Shown: in pieces, positions 8,236 through 17,742 of the stretch
Position numbering within the stretch: the first letter of the stretch is position 1
How the letters are laid out: every line of letters starts with the position of its first letter
Assembly (NCBI RefSeq): GCF_001636295.1
Contig: NZ_CP014209.1
Coordinates: 434,001-498,000, forward strand
DNA: 64,000 nucleotides
Direction: 5' to 3'
DNA from: Isoptericola dokdonensis DS-3
Lineage (GTDB): Bacteria > Actinomycetota > Actinomycetes > Actinomycetales > Cellulomonadaceae
Position numbers and translations under genes: made by a program
Notes under the pieces: generated by a model
Told to the model about the DNA's origin: nothing
The model's database searches: none
What the model saw: the letters and a program-made list of their open reading frames with translations, nothing else

Positions 8236-8258
8236 TCACACGGAGAAGTACTTCGCCT
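8236..8258. repeat. metH stop-proximal sequence repeated at 6381
   Basis: Begins at the reverse complement of the metH stop codon (TCA) and includes the perfect dyad GAAGTACTTC. The related copy at 6381-6403 keeps TCACACGGA and most of the second half. Together the two copies bracket the lower-GC 514-residue gene. Confidence 0.4.
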
Positions 8259-11200
8259 CGGGGTGGTGCAGCACGAACGCGTCGGTGGACTGCTCGGGAT
8301 GGAGCTGGAGCTCGTCGGACAGGGTGACGCCGACGCGTTCGGGGCGCAGCAGCTCGACGACCTTGCGACGGTCCTCCATGTCGGGGCAGGCGGGGTAGCC
8401 GAGGGAGAACCGGGCGCCGCGGTAGTCGAGCTTGAACATGCCCTCGACGTCGGTGGGATCCTCGCCGGCGAAGCCGAGCTCGTCGCGCACGCGGGAGTGC
8501 CAGAACTCGGCGAGCGCCTCGGTGAGCTGGACGGACAGGCCGTGCAGCTCCATGTACTCGCGGTAGGCGTTGGCCTCGAACAGCTTGGCGGTGTACGCCG
8601 ACACGGTGTCGCCGACGGTGGCGAGCTGGATGGGCAGCACGTCGTACCGGCCGGTCTCCTCCACGGACGAGCGGGGGCGGACGAAGTCGGCGAGGCACAG
8701 GTGCCGGTCGCGGCGCTGGCGCGGGAAGGTGAAGCGCAGACGCTCGGTGCCGGGCTGGCCGCCGGAGCCGCCGTCGGGCGCGGTGACGCCGGCCAGGCCG
8801 GGGCCGTGGTGCGCGACGACGAGGTCGTCGCCCTCGGACCAGACGGGGAAGTACCCGTAGATGACGGTGGGGTCCATGATCTGGTCGGTGCGGATCCGGT
8901 CCAGCCACGCGGCGAGGCGGGGGCGGCCCTCGGTCTCGACGAGCTCCTCGTACGACTGGCCGTCGTCGCCGCGTCCGGGCTTGAGGCCCCACTGGCCCAT
9001 GAACGTGGCCCGCTCGTCGAGGTACGCGGCGTAGTCGGCGAGCTGGATGCCCTTGACGACGCGGGTGCCCCAGAACGGGGGAGTGGGCACCGGGTTGTCC
9101 GCGGCGACGTCGGACCGCGCGGGCAGGTCCTCGGCGGGCGTCTCGGTGACGGTGACGACGCCGTGGCGACGCTTGCGCAGCGCGGGCAGGCCGACGGACT
9201 CGGGATCGGCGCCGCGGGCGATGGCGACCAGCGGCTCCATGAGGCGCAGGCCCTCGAACGCGTCGCGGGCGTAGCGGACGGTGCCGGGGAACTCGGAGGC
9301 GAGGTCGTCCTCGACGAACGTGCGGGTCAGGGCGGCGCCGCCCAGCAGCACGGGCCAGCGCTGGTCGTACCCGCGCGAGGCGAGCTCGGCGAGGTTCTCC
9401 CGCATGACGACGGTCGACTTCACGAGCAGGCCGGACATGCCGATGACGTCGGCGTCGTGCTCCTCGGCGGCCTCGATCATCGCGGCCACCGGCTGCTTGA
9501 TGCCGATGTTGACCACGGTGTAGCCGTTGTTGGTGAGGATGATGTCGACGAGGTTCTTGCCGATGTCGTGCACGTCGCCGCGCACGGTGGCGAGCACGAT
9601 CGTGCCCTTGCTCTGCTCCTCGGCGCCCTCGGCCTTCTCCATGTGCGGTTCCAGCAGCGCCACGGCCGCCTTCATCACCTCGGCGGACTGCAGCACGAAC
9701 GGCAGCTGCATCTGCCCCGAGCCGAACAGCTCGCCGACGACCTTCATCCCGCCCAGCAGGTGGGTGTTGACGATGTCGAGCGCCTTCATGCCGTCGCCGA
9801 GGGCGGTGTCGAGGTCGTCCTCCAGGCCCTTGCGGGCGCCGTCGACGATGCGTCGCTCGAGGCGCTCGCCCACGGGGAGCGCCGCGAGCTCCGCGGCGCG
9901 CTGGTCGCGCAGCGCCGCGGAGTCGACGCCGGAGAACGTCTCCAGCAGGTGCGACAGGGGGTCGTGGACGAGGTTGCCCTCGTCGTCGTACCGGCGGCGG
10001 TCCCACACGAGGTCCTCGGCCGCCTCCCACTGCTCGTCGGGGATGGCGGTGCGCGGCAGGATCTTCGCGGCGTGCACGATGGCGGAGTCGAGCCCCGCCT
10101 GGACGCACTCGTGCAGGAACACCGAGTTGAGGACGGTGCGGGCGGCCGGGTTGAGGCCGAACGACACGTTGGAGACGCCGAGCGTGGTGTGCACGCCGGG
10201 GTAGCGGCGCGTGATCTCGCGGATCGCCTCGATCGTCTCGATGGCGTCGCGGCGGGTCTCCTCCTGACCGGTCGCGATGGGGAACGTCAGGGCGTCGACG
10301 ATGATGTCGTCCACCCGCATGCCCCAGTCGCCGGTGAGCTGGTCGATGAGCCGCGACGCGATCGCGACCTTCGTCTCCGTGGTGCGGGCCTGGCCCTCCT
10401 CGTCGATGGTCAGCGCCACCACGGCCGCGCCGTGCTCGCGGACCAACGGCATGATGCGCGCGTACCGGGAGCCCGGGCCGTCGCCGTCCTCGAAGTTCAC
10501 GGAGTTGACGACGGCGCGCCCGCCCACGAGCTCGAGCCCGGCGCGCAGCACCTCCGGCTCGGTGGAGTCGATGACCAGCGGGAGGGTCGACGCCGACGCG
10601 AGCCGGGAGACGACCTCACGGACGTCCGCCACGCCGTCGCGACCCACGTAGTCGACGCAGACGTCGAGCAGGTGGGCGCCGTCGCGGGTCTGCGCGCGGG
10701 CGATGTCGACGACGTCGTCCCAGCGCTCCTCGATCATCGCCTCGCGGAACGCCTTGGAGCCGTTGGCGTTGGTGCGCTCGCCGATCGCCAGGTAGGAGGC
10801 GTCCTGCGACAGGTCCGTGTGCGAGTAGAGCGACGCGACGCCGTTCTCCCGCTCGGGGCGCCGCTCGGGCAGCGCGCGTCCGCGGACCGCCTCGACCACG
10901 CGGGCCAGGTGCTCCGGCGTCGTGCCGCAGCAGCCGCCGACCAGGCCCAGGCCGAACTCGCCGACGAACTGCTCGTGCGCCGCCGCGAGCTCCGCCGGGG
11001 TCAACGGGTAGACCGCGCCGTGCGGGCCGAGCTCCGGCAGGCCGGCGTTCGGCATGCAGGTCACGGGGATCTCGGCGTGCCGAGCCAGGTGGCGCAGGTG
11101 CTCGCTCATCTGGTCCGGGCCCGTCGCGCAGTTCAGGCCGATCGCGTCCACGCCGATCGCCTGCAGCGTCGTCAGTGCCGCCCCGATCTCCGAGCCCATG

Positions 11201-11847
11201 AGCATCGTGCCCGTGGTCTCCACCGTCACCGACACGATGACCGGCACGGACCGCCCCGCGCCGCCGTCGGCGACGGCACGCATCGCGTCGTGGCAGCCCG
11301 TGACGGCAGCCTTCGCCTGGAGCAGGTCCTGGCTGGTCTCGACGAGCAGCGCGTCCGCGCCGCCCTCCAGCAGGCCGATCGCCTGCTCGGCGAACGTGCG
11401 CCGCAGGTGGTCGTAGGTGGTGTGCCCGAGGCTCGGCAGCTTGGTGCCCGGCCCCATCGAGCCCAGCACCCAGCGCGGGTGGTCCGGCGTCGCGAACGCG
11501 TCGGCACGCTCGCGGGCCAGGGCGGCGCCCGCCCGGGCGAGCTCTCGGATGCGGTCGTCGATGCCGTAGTCCGACAGGTTCGACCAGTTCGCCCCGAACG
11601 TGTTCGTCTCGATCGCGTCGACGCCCACCTCGAGGTAGGCGTCGTGCACGGAGGCGATGATGTCCGGCCGGGTGACGTTGAGGACCTCGTTGCAGCCCTC
11701 GTGCCCCTCGAAGTCGTCCAGCGACGGGTCGGCCGCCTGGATCATCGTGCCCATCGCGCCGTCGGCGACGACGACGCGGGTGCGCAACGCCTCCCGCAGG
11801 GCGGTGGAACGGGCATCGGCAGCGGCGAGGTCGAGCGAGACGGTCAC
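8236..11847 (-). CDS. metH: Cobalamin-dependent methionine synthase
   Basis: Transfers the methyl group of 5-methyltetrahydrofolate to homocysteine through enzyme-bound cobalamin. All four modules are present in order over about 1,203 residues. The homocysteine domain has VVADGAMGTM near residue 28 and the zinc Cys pair in GLVGGCCGTTPEH near residue 310. Next come the pterin-binding domain (SYLAIGERTNANGSK) and the B12 domain with the cobalt-ligand motif GDVHDIGKN. The AdoMet reactivation domain ends with RFSLGYPACPDMEDR and YFSV. A TACCCT hexamer at 11859-11854 lies six bases before GTG 11847, which I chose; GTG 11853 is two codons longer. The 5' gap of about 65 bases has no room for a cobalamin riboswitch. 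Confidence 0.97.
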   Translation of the reverse strand: MTVSLDLAAADARSTALREALRTRVVVADGAMGTMIQAADPSLDDFEGHEGCNEVLNVTRPDIIASVHDAYLEVGVDAIETNTFGANWSNLSDYGIDDRIRELARAGAALARERADAFATPDHPRWVLGSMGPGTKLPSLGHTTYDHLRRTFAEQAIGLLEGGADALLVETSQDLLQAKAAVTGCHDAMRAVADGGAGRSVPVIVSVTVETTGTMLMGSEIGAALTTLQAIGVDAIGLNCATGPDQMSEHLRHLARHAEIPVTCMPNAGLPELGPHGAVYPLTPAELAAAHEQFVGEFGLGLVGGCCGTTPEHLARVVEAVRGRALPERRPERENGVASLYSHTDLSQDASYLAIGERTNANGSKAFREAMIEERWDDVVDIARAQTRDGAHLLDVCVDYVGRDGVADVREVVSRLASASTLPLVIDSTEPEVLRAGLELVGGRAVVNSVNFEDGDGPGSRYARIMPLVREHGAAVVALTIDEEGQARTTETKVAIASRLIDQLTGDWGMRVDDIIVDALTFPIATGQEETRRDAIETIEAIREITRRYPGVHTTLGVSNVSFGLNPAARTVLNSVFLHECVQAGLDSAIVHAAKILPRTAIPDEQWEAAEDLVWDRRRYDDEGNLVHDPLSHLLETFSGVDSAALRDQRAAELAALPVGERLERRIVDGARKGLEDDLDTALGDGMKALDIVNTHLLGGMKVVGELFGSGQMQLPFVLQSAEVMKAAVALLEPHMEKAEGAEEQSKGTIVLATVRGDVHDIGKNLVDIILTNNGYTVVNIGIKQPVAAMIEAAEEHDADVIGMSGLLVKSTVVMRENLAELASRGYDQRWPVLLGGAALTRTFVEDDLASEFPGTVRYARDAFEGLRLMEPLVAIARGADPESVGLPALRKRRHGVVTVTETPAEDLPARSDVAADNPVPTPPFWGTRVVKGIQLADYAAYLDERATFMGQWGLKPGRGDDGQSYEELVETEGRPRLAAWLDRIRTDQIMDPTVIYGYFPVWSEGDDLVVAHHGPGLAGVTAPDGGSGGQPGTERLRFTFPRQRRDRHLCLADFVRPRSSVEETGRYDVLPIQLATVGDTVSAYTAKLFEANAYREYMELHGLSVQLTEALAEFWHSRVRDELGFAGEDPTDVEGMFKLDYRGARFSLGYPACPDMEDRRKVVELLRPERVGVTLSDELQLHPEQSTDAFVLHHPEAKYFSV

Positions 11848-11853
11848 CACCAC

Positions 11854-11859
11854 AGGGTA
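11854..11859 (-). promoter_or_regulatory. -10 hexamer of metH
   Basis: TACCCT on the minus strand, six bases before GTG 11847, consistent with a leaderless transcript. Confidence 0.45.
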
Positions 11860-11904
11860 GTCGCGGACCCGCTATTTCCCGTGCGAGCGCCGACCGGTGA
11901 GACG

Positions 11905-11910
11905 TAGCCT
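11905..11910 (+). promoter_or_regulatory. -10 hexamer of leaderless GNAT gene
   Basis: TAGCCT followed by six bases and the ATG at 11917. It is divergent from the metH promoter about 45 bases away. Confidence 0.6.
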
Positions 11911-11916
11911 CGCACC

Positions 11917-13035
11917 ATGCCCAGCCTCGACACGTCCACGCCGCTCGCGCCGATCGTGCAGCGCGCCGACGCCCCCGCGTCCCTGCCGGAGATCACCGCC
12001 GGGGGGCTGACCTGGCGGCCGGCCACCCGGGCCGACGCCCCCGCGCTGCTCGAGCTGCGCAACACCATCGCCGAGGCCGACGCGGAGCCGTACCGCGAGG
12101 TGCTCGCGGAGATCACCGAGATGTTCGACGCGCCGTGGCGGCGCTTCGACACCGACTCCCTGCTCGGCCACGACGCCGATGGCGCGCTGGTCGCGTACGC
12201 GCAGGTCGAGTCGATGCCGGGCGACACGCGCACCGTGCGCGTCGTGCTGTTCGGCGGCGTCCACCCCGCCCGTCGCGGCGAGGGCATCGGGCGCGAGCTG
12301 TTCGCCTGGCAGGTCGCCCGTGGTCGTCAGGTGCTGGCCGCCTCCGGCAAGGACCTGCCCGCCCGGATCGCCGCCTACGCCGAGGACGACGGCCCCGCCG
12401 CGAAGGCCCGGATGTTCGACCACGCCGGCTTCACGCCACGCCGCTTCTACTCCGAGCTGCGCCGCGACCTGCGCGAGACCGCCGAGCCCCTGCCCGACAT
12501 CCGCCTCGACGGGCTGCGGCTCGTGCCGTTCTCCGCCGAGCTCGACGAGGCGACCCGGCTCGCCCACAACGACGCGTTCCGCGACCACTGGGGCAGCGAG
12601 CCGCAGACGCCCGAGCAGTGGACGCACGGCCGCACCGGGTTCGCCCCGCAGTGGGGCGCGCTCGTCGTCGACCCGGCCCCGGACGTCGACGCCCTGCTCG
12701 CCGACCCCGACACCGACGCCGCCACCGCCGACGCGCTGCGCGCCGGGCAGCCGCTGGTCGTGGCGTACGCGCTCAACGAGCGCTACGACGAGGACTTCGC
12801 CGTGCGCGGCTATTCGTTCGGGTACACGGCGATCCTGGGGACGCGCCGCGCGTACCGCGGACGGCGGGGCGCCCCGGCGGCCCTCGTCGCGGGGATGCGG
12901 GCGATGCAGGGCGACGGCATGGAGTTCGCCTGCCTGGACGTCGACACGGAGAACCCCACCGGCGCGACCGGCCTCTACGCCGGCCTCGGGTTCACGAAGA
13001 CCCACGGCTCGCGGATGCTGAGCATCGAGCTGTGA
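11917..13035 (+). CDS. Tandem GNAT-family N-acetyltransferase
   Basis: Protein of 372 residues with two acetyltransferase folds. The first spans about residues 30-165 and has the CoA-binding loop PARRGEGIGRELFAWQVARG near residue 115. The second spans about residues 195-372 and has AYRGRRGAPAALVAGM and the closing GATGLYAGLGFTKTHGS. Tandem GNATs of this size occur in mycothiol synthase (MshD) and in many unassigned actinobacterial enzymes. Similarity to MshD here is only architectural, so I leave the substrate open. It diverges from metH, and the -10 hexamer supports the ATG start. Confidence 0.85.
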   Translation: MPSLDTSTPLAPIVQRADAPASLPEITAGGLTWRPATRADAPALLELRNTIAEADAEPYREVLAEITEMFDAPWRRFDTDSLLGHDADGALVAYAQVESMPGDTRTVRVVLFGGVHPARRGEGIGRELFAWQVARGRQVLAASGKDLPARIAAYAEDDGPAAKARMFDHAGFTPRRFYSELRRDLRETAEPLPDIRLDGLRLVPFSAELDEATRLAHNDAFRDHWGSEPQTPEQWTHGRTGFAPQWGALVVDPAPDVDALLADPDTDAATADALRAGQPLVVAYALNERYDEDFAVRGYSFGYTAILGTRRAYRGRRGAPAALVAGMRAMQGDGMEFACLDVDTENPTGATGLYAGLGFTKTHGSRMLSIEL

Positions 13036-13039
13036 CCGC

Positions 13040-13045
13040 TACGCT
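13040..13045 (+). promoter_or_regulatory. -10 hexamer of leaderless yhhN-like gene
   Basis: TACGCT followed by six bases and GTG 13052. It lies just beyond the stop of the preceding GNAT gene. Confidence 0.5.
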
Positions 13046-13051
13046 GCGCGC

Positions 13052-13807
13052 GTGACCGACGTCGTCCACGCCCGCCGGGCGCTCCCCGGCCGTCCCGCGC
13101 TCCTGGCCGCCGCGCTGTTCGGTGTGCTCGCCGCGGTCCATCTGGGCGCTCAGCTCGCGGGGCAGGACGTGCTCGCCGGGCGCACCCAGTGGTTCCTCAT
13201 GCCGGCGCTCGCCGCCGTGCTGTGGTGCGCGACGACGGCCCCCCGCCCGCGCCTGGTCCGCCTCGTGCTCGTCGCGCTGGGGTTCTCGTGGGTGGGGGAC
13301 ACGCTGCCCGACCTGTTCGACGGCGATGCCGCGTTCCTCGCGATGGTCGGCGGGTTCCTCGTCGCGCAGGTCGTCTACGCGGTCGCGTTCAGGCCGTACC
13401 ACCGCGCGTCGGTGCTGCACCGGCCGCCCGTGCTCGCGCTGTACGTCGTCGCGGCGGTCGCCCTGGTCGGGCTCTGCCTGCCCGGGGCGCCCGGCGTGCT
13501 GGCCGTCGCGGTCGTCGGGTACGCGCTGTGCCTGGGCACGATGGCGGTCCTCGCGACCGGGGTGCACCGCCTCGCCGCGATCGGCGGGGCGGTGTTCCTC
13601 GTGTCCGACGCGATGATCGCGCTGGGCGCGTTCACGGACTGGTTCGCCCCGCCCGCCGCCGGGTTCTGGGTGATGCTCACCTACCTCGCCGGGCAGACGT
13701 TGCTCGTGGCCGGGGTGCTCGCGGTCGCGGCCCCTGGCGGTCAGGACAGCCGGCGCAGCAGCCAGGCGTCCGGCTCGTCGAGCCCGTCGAACCCGGCCTT
13801 GCGGTAG
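13052..13807 (+). CDS. YhhN/TMEM86-family membrane protein (lysoplasmalogenase-like)
   Basis: Polytopic membrane protein of 251 residues with about eight hydrophobic segments. It has the two conserved polar motifs of the YhhN/TMEM86 family: LGFSWVGDTLPDLF near residue 82 and FLVSDAMIALGAF near residue 185. Animal TMEM86 proteins hydrolyse the vinyl-ether bond of lysoplasmalogens; bacterial members are mostly uncharacterised. The final 22 residues (serine-rich, no hydrophobic content) are encoded where the gene runs 67 bases into the convergent acetyltransferase gene. Confidence 0.8.
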   Translation: MTDVVHARRALPGRPALLAAALFGVLAAVHLGAQLAGQDVLAGRTQWFLMPALAAVLWCATTAPRPRLVRLVLVALGFSWVGDTLPDLFDGDAAFLAMVGGFLVAQVVYAVAFRPYHRASVLHRPPVLALYVVAAVALVGLCLPGAPGVLAVAVVGYALCLGTMAVLATGVHRLAAIGGAVFLVSDAMIALGAFTDWFAPPAAGFWVMLTYLAGQTLLVAGVLAVAAPGGQDSRRSSQASGSSSPSNPALR

Positions 13808-14151
13808 AGGTCGTGGCCCTCGGGTGACGCCTTGAGCAGCACCCGCCGCAGGCCGAGCGCCTCCAGGTCCGCCATGAGCCCGTCGACCAGCAGCGTGCCC
13901 AGTCCCTGCCGGCGGTGCTCCGGGTGCACGACGACGTCGGCGATCCAGGCGAACGTCGCGCCGTCCGTCACGGCTCGGGCGTACGCGACCTGCGTGCCGC
14001 CGGCGTAGACCCCGTAGTTCCGCGAGCCGGCGACCGCGGCGTCCTGCACCGCGCGGGACCGGCCCAGCGCCCAGTACTGGGTCGACAGGATCTCGTGCAC
14101 CCAGGCGGTGTTCAGCCGGGCCGGGTCCGCGGAGAACTCGTACGTCGTCAC
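13741..14151 (-). CDS. GNAT-family N-acetyltransferase
   Basis: Small acetyltransferase of 136 residues. Motif A is clear in the middle: WIADVVVHPEHRRQGLGTLL (about residues 65-84), the R/Q-x-x-G-x-G/A acetyl-CoA loop. The C-terminal HDLYRKAGFDGL segment is also typical. The start GTG at 14151 begins VTTYEFSADPARLN; no nearby ATG exists, and TTGGAT seven bases upstream may be its -10. It converges with the YhhN-like gene and overlaps it by 67 bases, and it is divergent from the hydrolase at 14239. The substrate is unknown. Confidence 0.82.
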   Translation of the reverse strand: MTTYEFSADPARLNTAWVHEILSTQYWALGRSRAVQDAAVAGSRNYGVYAGGTQVAYARAVTDGATFAWIADVVVHPEHRRQGLGTLLVDGLMADLEALGLRRVLLKASPEGHDLYRKAGFDGLDEPDAWLLRRLS

Positions 14152-14226
14152 ACCGGTGATCCAACCACCGGGCGGCGGCCGACGGCGGGCGTGCCCACGA
14201 GACCTGGACGTGTCGGTGGTCACACC

Positions 14227-14232
14227 TAGGGT
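14227..14232 (+). promoter_or_regulatory. -10 hexamer of leaderless hydrolase gene
   Basis: TAGGGT followed by six bases and ATG 14239. Confidence 0.55.
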
Positions 14233-14238
14233 CGAGGG

Positions 14239-14946
14239 ATGAACCTCATCCTCGTTCCCGGTTTCTGGCTGGACGCGTCCGCCTGGGACGCCGTCACCCC
14301 GACCCTCGTCGCGGCCGGGCACACCGTGCACCCGCTCACCCTGCCGGGCCTGGCGTCGGTCGACGACGACCGTGCGGGCATCACCCTGGCCGACCACGTC
14401 GCCGCCGTGGTCGGGGCGGTCGACGCTCTGCCCGCCGACGCCGAGGTGGTGCTCGTCGGGCACTCGGCCGGCGGTGGCCTGGTCTACGCGGCGTCGGACG
14501 CCCGACCCGGCCGCATCACCCGCATGGTGTACGTCGACTCGGGTCCGCTCGGGGACGGGCAGGCGCTGGACGCCGACCTTCCCCCCGAGGTCGTCGACCA
14601 CGTCCTGCCGGACTGGGGCGAGATCGAGGACGAGTCGCTCGTCGACCTCACCGACGAGCTGCGGGCCGAGTTCCGCGACCGTGCCGTGCCGCAGCCGGGA
14701 GGCACCGTCCGCGACGCGTACCGGCTGAGCGACGACCTGTCCCGCCGGGACGTCCCGACCACGGTGATCGCGTCCGAGATGCCCGCTGCCGTGCTCCGCG
14801 ACCTCATGGACCAGGGGCACCCGTTCGTGGCGGAGCTGGCCAAGCACACCGACTACGAGATCGTCGACCTGCCCACCGGGCACTGGCCGATGTTCACGCG
14901 CCCGGAGGACCTGGGCGAGGCGATCGTCGCGGCGCTCGCCCGCTGA
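14239..14946 (+). CDS. Alpha/beta-fold hydrolase
   Basis: Soluble hydrolase or esterase of 235 residues. The N-terminus NLILVPGFWLDASAWD carries the oxyanion-hole region. The nucleophile elbow is VLVGHSAGGGLVY (Ser at about residue 76). The catalytic His lies near the C-terminus in LPTGHWPMFTRP, and an Asp in YVDSGPL follows the elbow. The length fits compact carboxylesterase-type members. It stands alone, is followed by a strong terminator and converges with topoisomerase IV subunit A. The substrate cannot be predicted. Confidence 0.87.
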   Translation: MNLILVPGFWLDASAWDAVTPTLVAAGHTVHPLTLPGLASVDDDRAGITLADHVAAVVGAVDALPADAEVVLVGHSAGGGLVYAASDARPGRITRMVYVDSGPLGDGQALDADLPPEVVDHVLPDWGEIEDESLVDLTDELRAEFRDRAVPQPGGTVRDAYRLSDDLSRRDVPTTVIASEMPAAVLRDLMDQGHPFVAELAKHTDYEIVDLPTGHWPMFTRPEDLGEAIVAALAR

Positions 14947-14950
14947 CACG

Positions 14951-14996
14951 ACGACGCCGGGGCCGCTGCGCCTCGCAGGGACCCCGGCGCCGTCGT
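14951..14996. terminator. Bidirectional terminator, hydrolase / parC
   Basis: GC-rich inverted repeat with ACGACGCCGGGG on the left pairing with CCCCGGCGCCGTCGT on the right, apart from a small bulge. It lies between two convergent stops. Confidence 0.65.
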
Positions 14997-15010
14997 CCCG
15001 CCCGGCCGGG

Positions 15011-17497
15011 TCAGCCGATCGCCGCCACCGGGCCCGGCAGGGGCACGCCGGAGCCGTCGCGGCGCAGGTTGTCCTCCGGCAGCTCGACCGGCTGGCCGCC
15101 GGACCCGACGGCCCGCGCCGGACCCTCGCCCACCCAGCCGAGGACGAGGGCGTCCTCGCCCTTGAGGAACCGGTGCGCGCGCACGCCGCCGGTGCCGCGC
15201 CCCTTGCCGGGGTACAGCTCGTACGGGGTGACCTTCACCGACCCACCGCCGGTCCCCGGCAGGGCGCCGGCGGCCCCGGCCAGGGTCACCACGGTGTGCA
15301 GGTCGCGCGTGGCGGCCCGCGCGACGCCGAAGAACACGACCTGCTGACCCGCGGCGAGCCGGATGCCCGCCATGCCCGCGGCGGCGCGACCCTGCGGGCG
15401 CACGGCCGAGGCGTCGAAGTGCAGCAGGCTCGCGTCGGAGGCGAGGAACACGAGCTCGTCGTCCTCGCCCGCCGGCGCCGCGCCCACCACGACGTCACCG
15501 TCCTTGAGGGCCACGACGTCCCACACCTCGCCGTTGCGCGGGGCGTCCCCGGCGGACACCCGCTTCACGACGCCCTGCCGGGTGCCGAGCGCGAGCGTCG
15601 GGGCGTCCTCGGCCAGCGACACCACGGCCACCGGCTCCTCGCCGGGTTCGAGCGACACCATCTCGCGCACCGGCACGCCGCCGGACAGGGACGGCGGGCC
15701 GTCCGTGGCGGGCAGCGCGGGCAGCTCCAGGACGGACAGCTTGTGCAGCCGTCCCGCCGAGGTGACCAGACCCACCTCGGCGCGGGTGGACGTGCCGACG
15801 TCGCCCAGCAGGGCGTCGTGCGCGTGCCGGCGACCCGACCGCTCGACCGGCGCGCCGGCGTCCTCCCCGGAGGTGCGCGCCAGCAGGCCCGTCGCGGACA
15901 GCAGGACGCGGGTGGGGGAGTCCTTGATCTCCAGGTCGATGGCGGGGGCGTTGCGGCCCCGCGCCGGGACCGACGCCTGGGACGAGGCCGTCCCGCCCGC
16001 CGAGTCCAGCAGCACGGTGCGCCGCGGCGTGCCGTACGTCGCCGCGACGTCGGCCATCTCGTCGGACACCACGCCGCGCAGGCGTGCCTCGTCCGCCAGG
16101 ATCGCCTCCAACGCCGCGATCTCCGCCTCCAGCTCGGACTTCTCGGACTCCAGCTCGATGCGCGAGAACTTCGTCAGGCGGCGCAGCTGGAGGTCGAGGA
16201 TGTACGTGGCCTGCGGCTCGGACAGGTCGAACACGGACCGCAGGCGCTCGCGGGCCGCCCCGGCGTCGTCGGACGTCCGGATGACCTGGATGACCTCGTC
16301 GATGTCGAGGATCGCGACGAGCAGACCCTCGACGAGGTGCAGGCGGTCCTTGCGCTTGCCCAGCCGGTACGTCGAGCGGCGCCGCACCACGTCGATGCGG
16401 TGATCCACCCACACGCGCAGCAGCTCGAGCAGGCCGAGCGTGCGCGGCTGGCCCTCGACGAGCGCGACGTTGTTGATGCCGAACGAGTCCTCGAGCGGCG
16501 TGGCGCGGTAGAGCTGCTCCAGCACCGCGTCCGGGTCGAAGCCCGTCTTGACCTCGACCACGACGCGCAGCCCGTGCGCCCGGTCCGTGAGGTCCTGGAC
16601 GTTGACCACGCCCTGGATCTTCTTCGCCTTGACGCCGTCGGCGATCTTCTCGATGACCTTCTCCGGGCCGACCGTGTACGGCAGCTCGGTGACGACGATC
16701 CCCTTGCGGCGCGCGGTGACGTTCTCGATCCGCGCGGTGGCGCGGGTGCGGAACGAGCCGCGGCCGGTGCGGTAGGCGTCGCGGACGCCTTCGAGGCCGA
16801 CGATCTTGCCCCCGCTGGGCAGGTCCGGCCCTGGCACGAACCGCATGACGTCCTCGAGGGTGGCGTCCGGGTGGTCCAGCAGGTGCCGGGCGGCGGCGAC
16901 GACCTCGACCAGGTTGTGGGGCGGCATGTTCGTGGCCATGCCCACCGCGATGCCGGACGCCCCGTTGACGAGCAGGTTCGGGATGGCCGCGGGCAGCACC
17001 TCGGGCTGGGTGAGCTTGTTGTCGTAGTTCGGCACGAACTCCACGACGTCCTCGTCGAGCCCGGCCGTCATCGCGGTCGACGGCGCCGCGAGGCGTGCCT
17101 CGGTGTACCGGGGCGCGGCGGGGCCGTCGTCGAGCGAGCCGAAGTTGCCGTGCCCGTCCACCAGCGGCAGGCGCAGCGAGAAGCTCTGCGCGAGCCGGAC
17201 CAGCGCGTCGTAGATCGCGGCGTCGCCGTGCGGGTGCAGCTTGCCCATCACCTCACCGACGACGCGGGAGGACTTCACGTACGGCCGCTCGGGGCGCAGC
17301 CCCATGTCGGCCATCATGTACAGGATCCGGCGCTGGACCGGCTTGAGGCCGTCCCGGGCGTCGGGGAGCGCACGCGAGTAGATGACGGAGTACGCGTACT
17401 CGAGGAACGACGTCTCCATCTCCTGCGCGACGTCGATGTCGACGATCTTCTCGTCGAACGGCTCGTCGCTGGTCGGTGCGGGCTTCGTGCGCGCCAT
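15011..17497 (-). CDS. parC: DNA topoisomerase IV subunit A (GyrA/ParC family)
   Basis: Breakage-reunion subunit of a type IIA topoisomerase, 828 residues. The catalytic tyrosine is Tyr131 in [10 protein letters not shown]. The quinolone-region helix reads [20 protein letters not shown] from residue 88, with Ala93 and Asp97 where E. coli GyrA has Ser83 and Asp87. A coiled segment (residues 435-470, [20 protein letters not shown]) is followed by a C-terminal beta-pinwheel from about residue 520. I assign parC rather than gyrA because no gyrB neighbour is seen and the C-terminal domain has no clear GyrA-box; this is moderate. The ParE partner is not in the window. Confidence 0.88.
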   Translation of the reverse strand: MARTKPAPTSDEPFDEKIVDIDVAQEMETSFLEYAYSVIYSRALPDARDGLKPVQRRILYMMADMGLRPERPYVKSSRVVGEVMGKLHPHGDAAIYDALVRLAQSFSLRLPLVDGHGNFGSLDDGPAAPRYTEARLAAPSTAMTAGLDEDVVEFVPNYDNKLTQPEVLPAAIPNLLVNGASGIAVGMATNMPPHNLVEVVAAARHLLDHPDATLEDVMRFVPGPDLPSGGKIVGLEGVRDAYRTGRGSFRTRATARIENVTARRKGIVVTELPYTVGPEKVIEKIADGVKAKKIQGVVNVQDLTDRAHGLRVVVEVKTGFDPDAVLEQLYRATPLEDSFGINNVALVEGQPRTLGLLELLRVWVDHRIDVVRRRSTYRLGKRKDRLHLVEGLLVAILDIDEVIQVIRTSDDAGAARERLRSVFDLSEPQATYILDLQLRRLTKFSRIELESEKSELEAEIAALEAILADEARLRGVVSDEMADVAATYGTPRRTVLLDSAGGTASSQASVPARGRNAPAIDLEIKDSPTRVLLSATGLLARTSGEDAGAPVERSGRRHAHDALLGDVGTSTRAEVGLVTSAGRLHKLSVLELPALPATDGPPSLSGGVPVREMVSLEPGEEPVAVVSLAEDAPTLALGTRQGVVKRVSAGDAPRNGEVWDVVALKDGDVVVGAAPAGEDDELVFLASDASLLHFDASAVRPQGRAAAGMAGIRLAAGQQVVFFGVARAATRDLHTVVTLAGAAGALPGTGGGSVKVTPYELYPGKGRGTGGVRAHRFLKGEDALVLGWVGEGPARAVGSGGQPVELPEDNLRRDGSGVPLPGPVAAIG

Positions 17498-17736
17498 GCG
17501 GTGCGGCTCCTGGTGCTCGGTCGTCGTGACGGGTCGCCCGGCGGCGCGAGCCGTACGGGCGTTCGAGGGCAGCGTAGCGCCACGGGCCGACGCGGCCGCG
17601 CAGGCCTGCCGAGCGGGCTCGGACGACCGGCGACCGGTCCGCCGGCGCGGCGGCGACGCCGTCGGGCAGCACGGCGCGCCGCTCCCGCACGGCCGGGCCG
17701 GCGCCTGCGGTCCGGGTGCGCGTCGGGCGCACCGGA

Positions 17737-17742
17737 TAGCCT
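17737..17742 (+). promoter_or_regulatory. -10 hexamer of leaderless GNAT/acyl-CoA synthetase gene
   Basis: TAGCCT followed by six bases and ATG 17749. The preceding 240 bases upstream of parC hold no other gene or RNA that I can see. Confidence 0.6.

Noticed and set aside
8122..11907. Plus-strand open frame of 1261 codons opposite metH
   Set aside because: Low-complexity composition and exact antisense position to all metH domains; a shadow frame.
11848..11916. Possible cobalamin riboswitch upstream of metH
   Set aside because: The gap between metH and the divergent GNAT gene is under 70 bases and no B12-box-like sequence is present.
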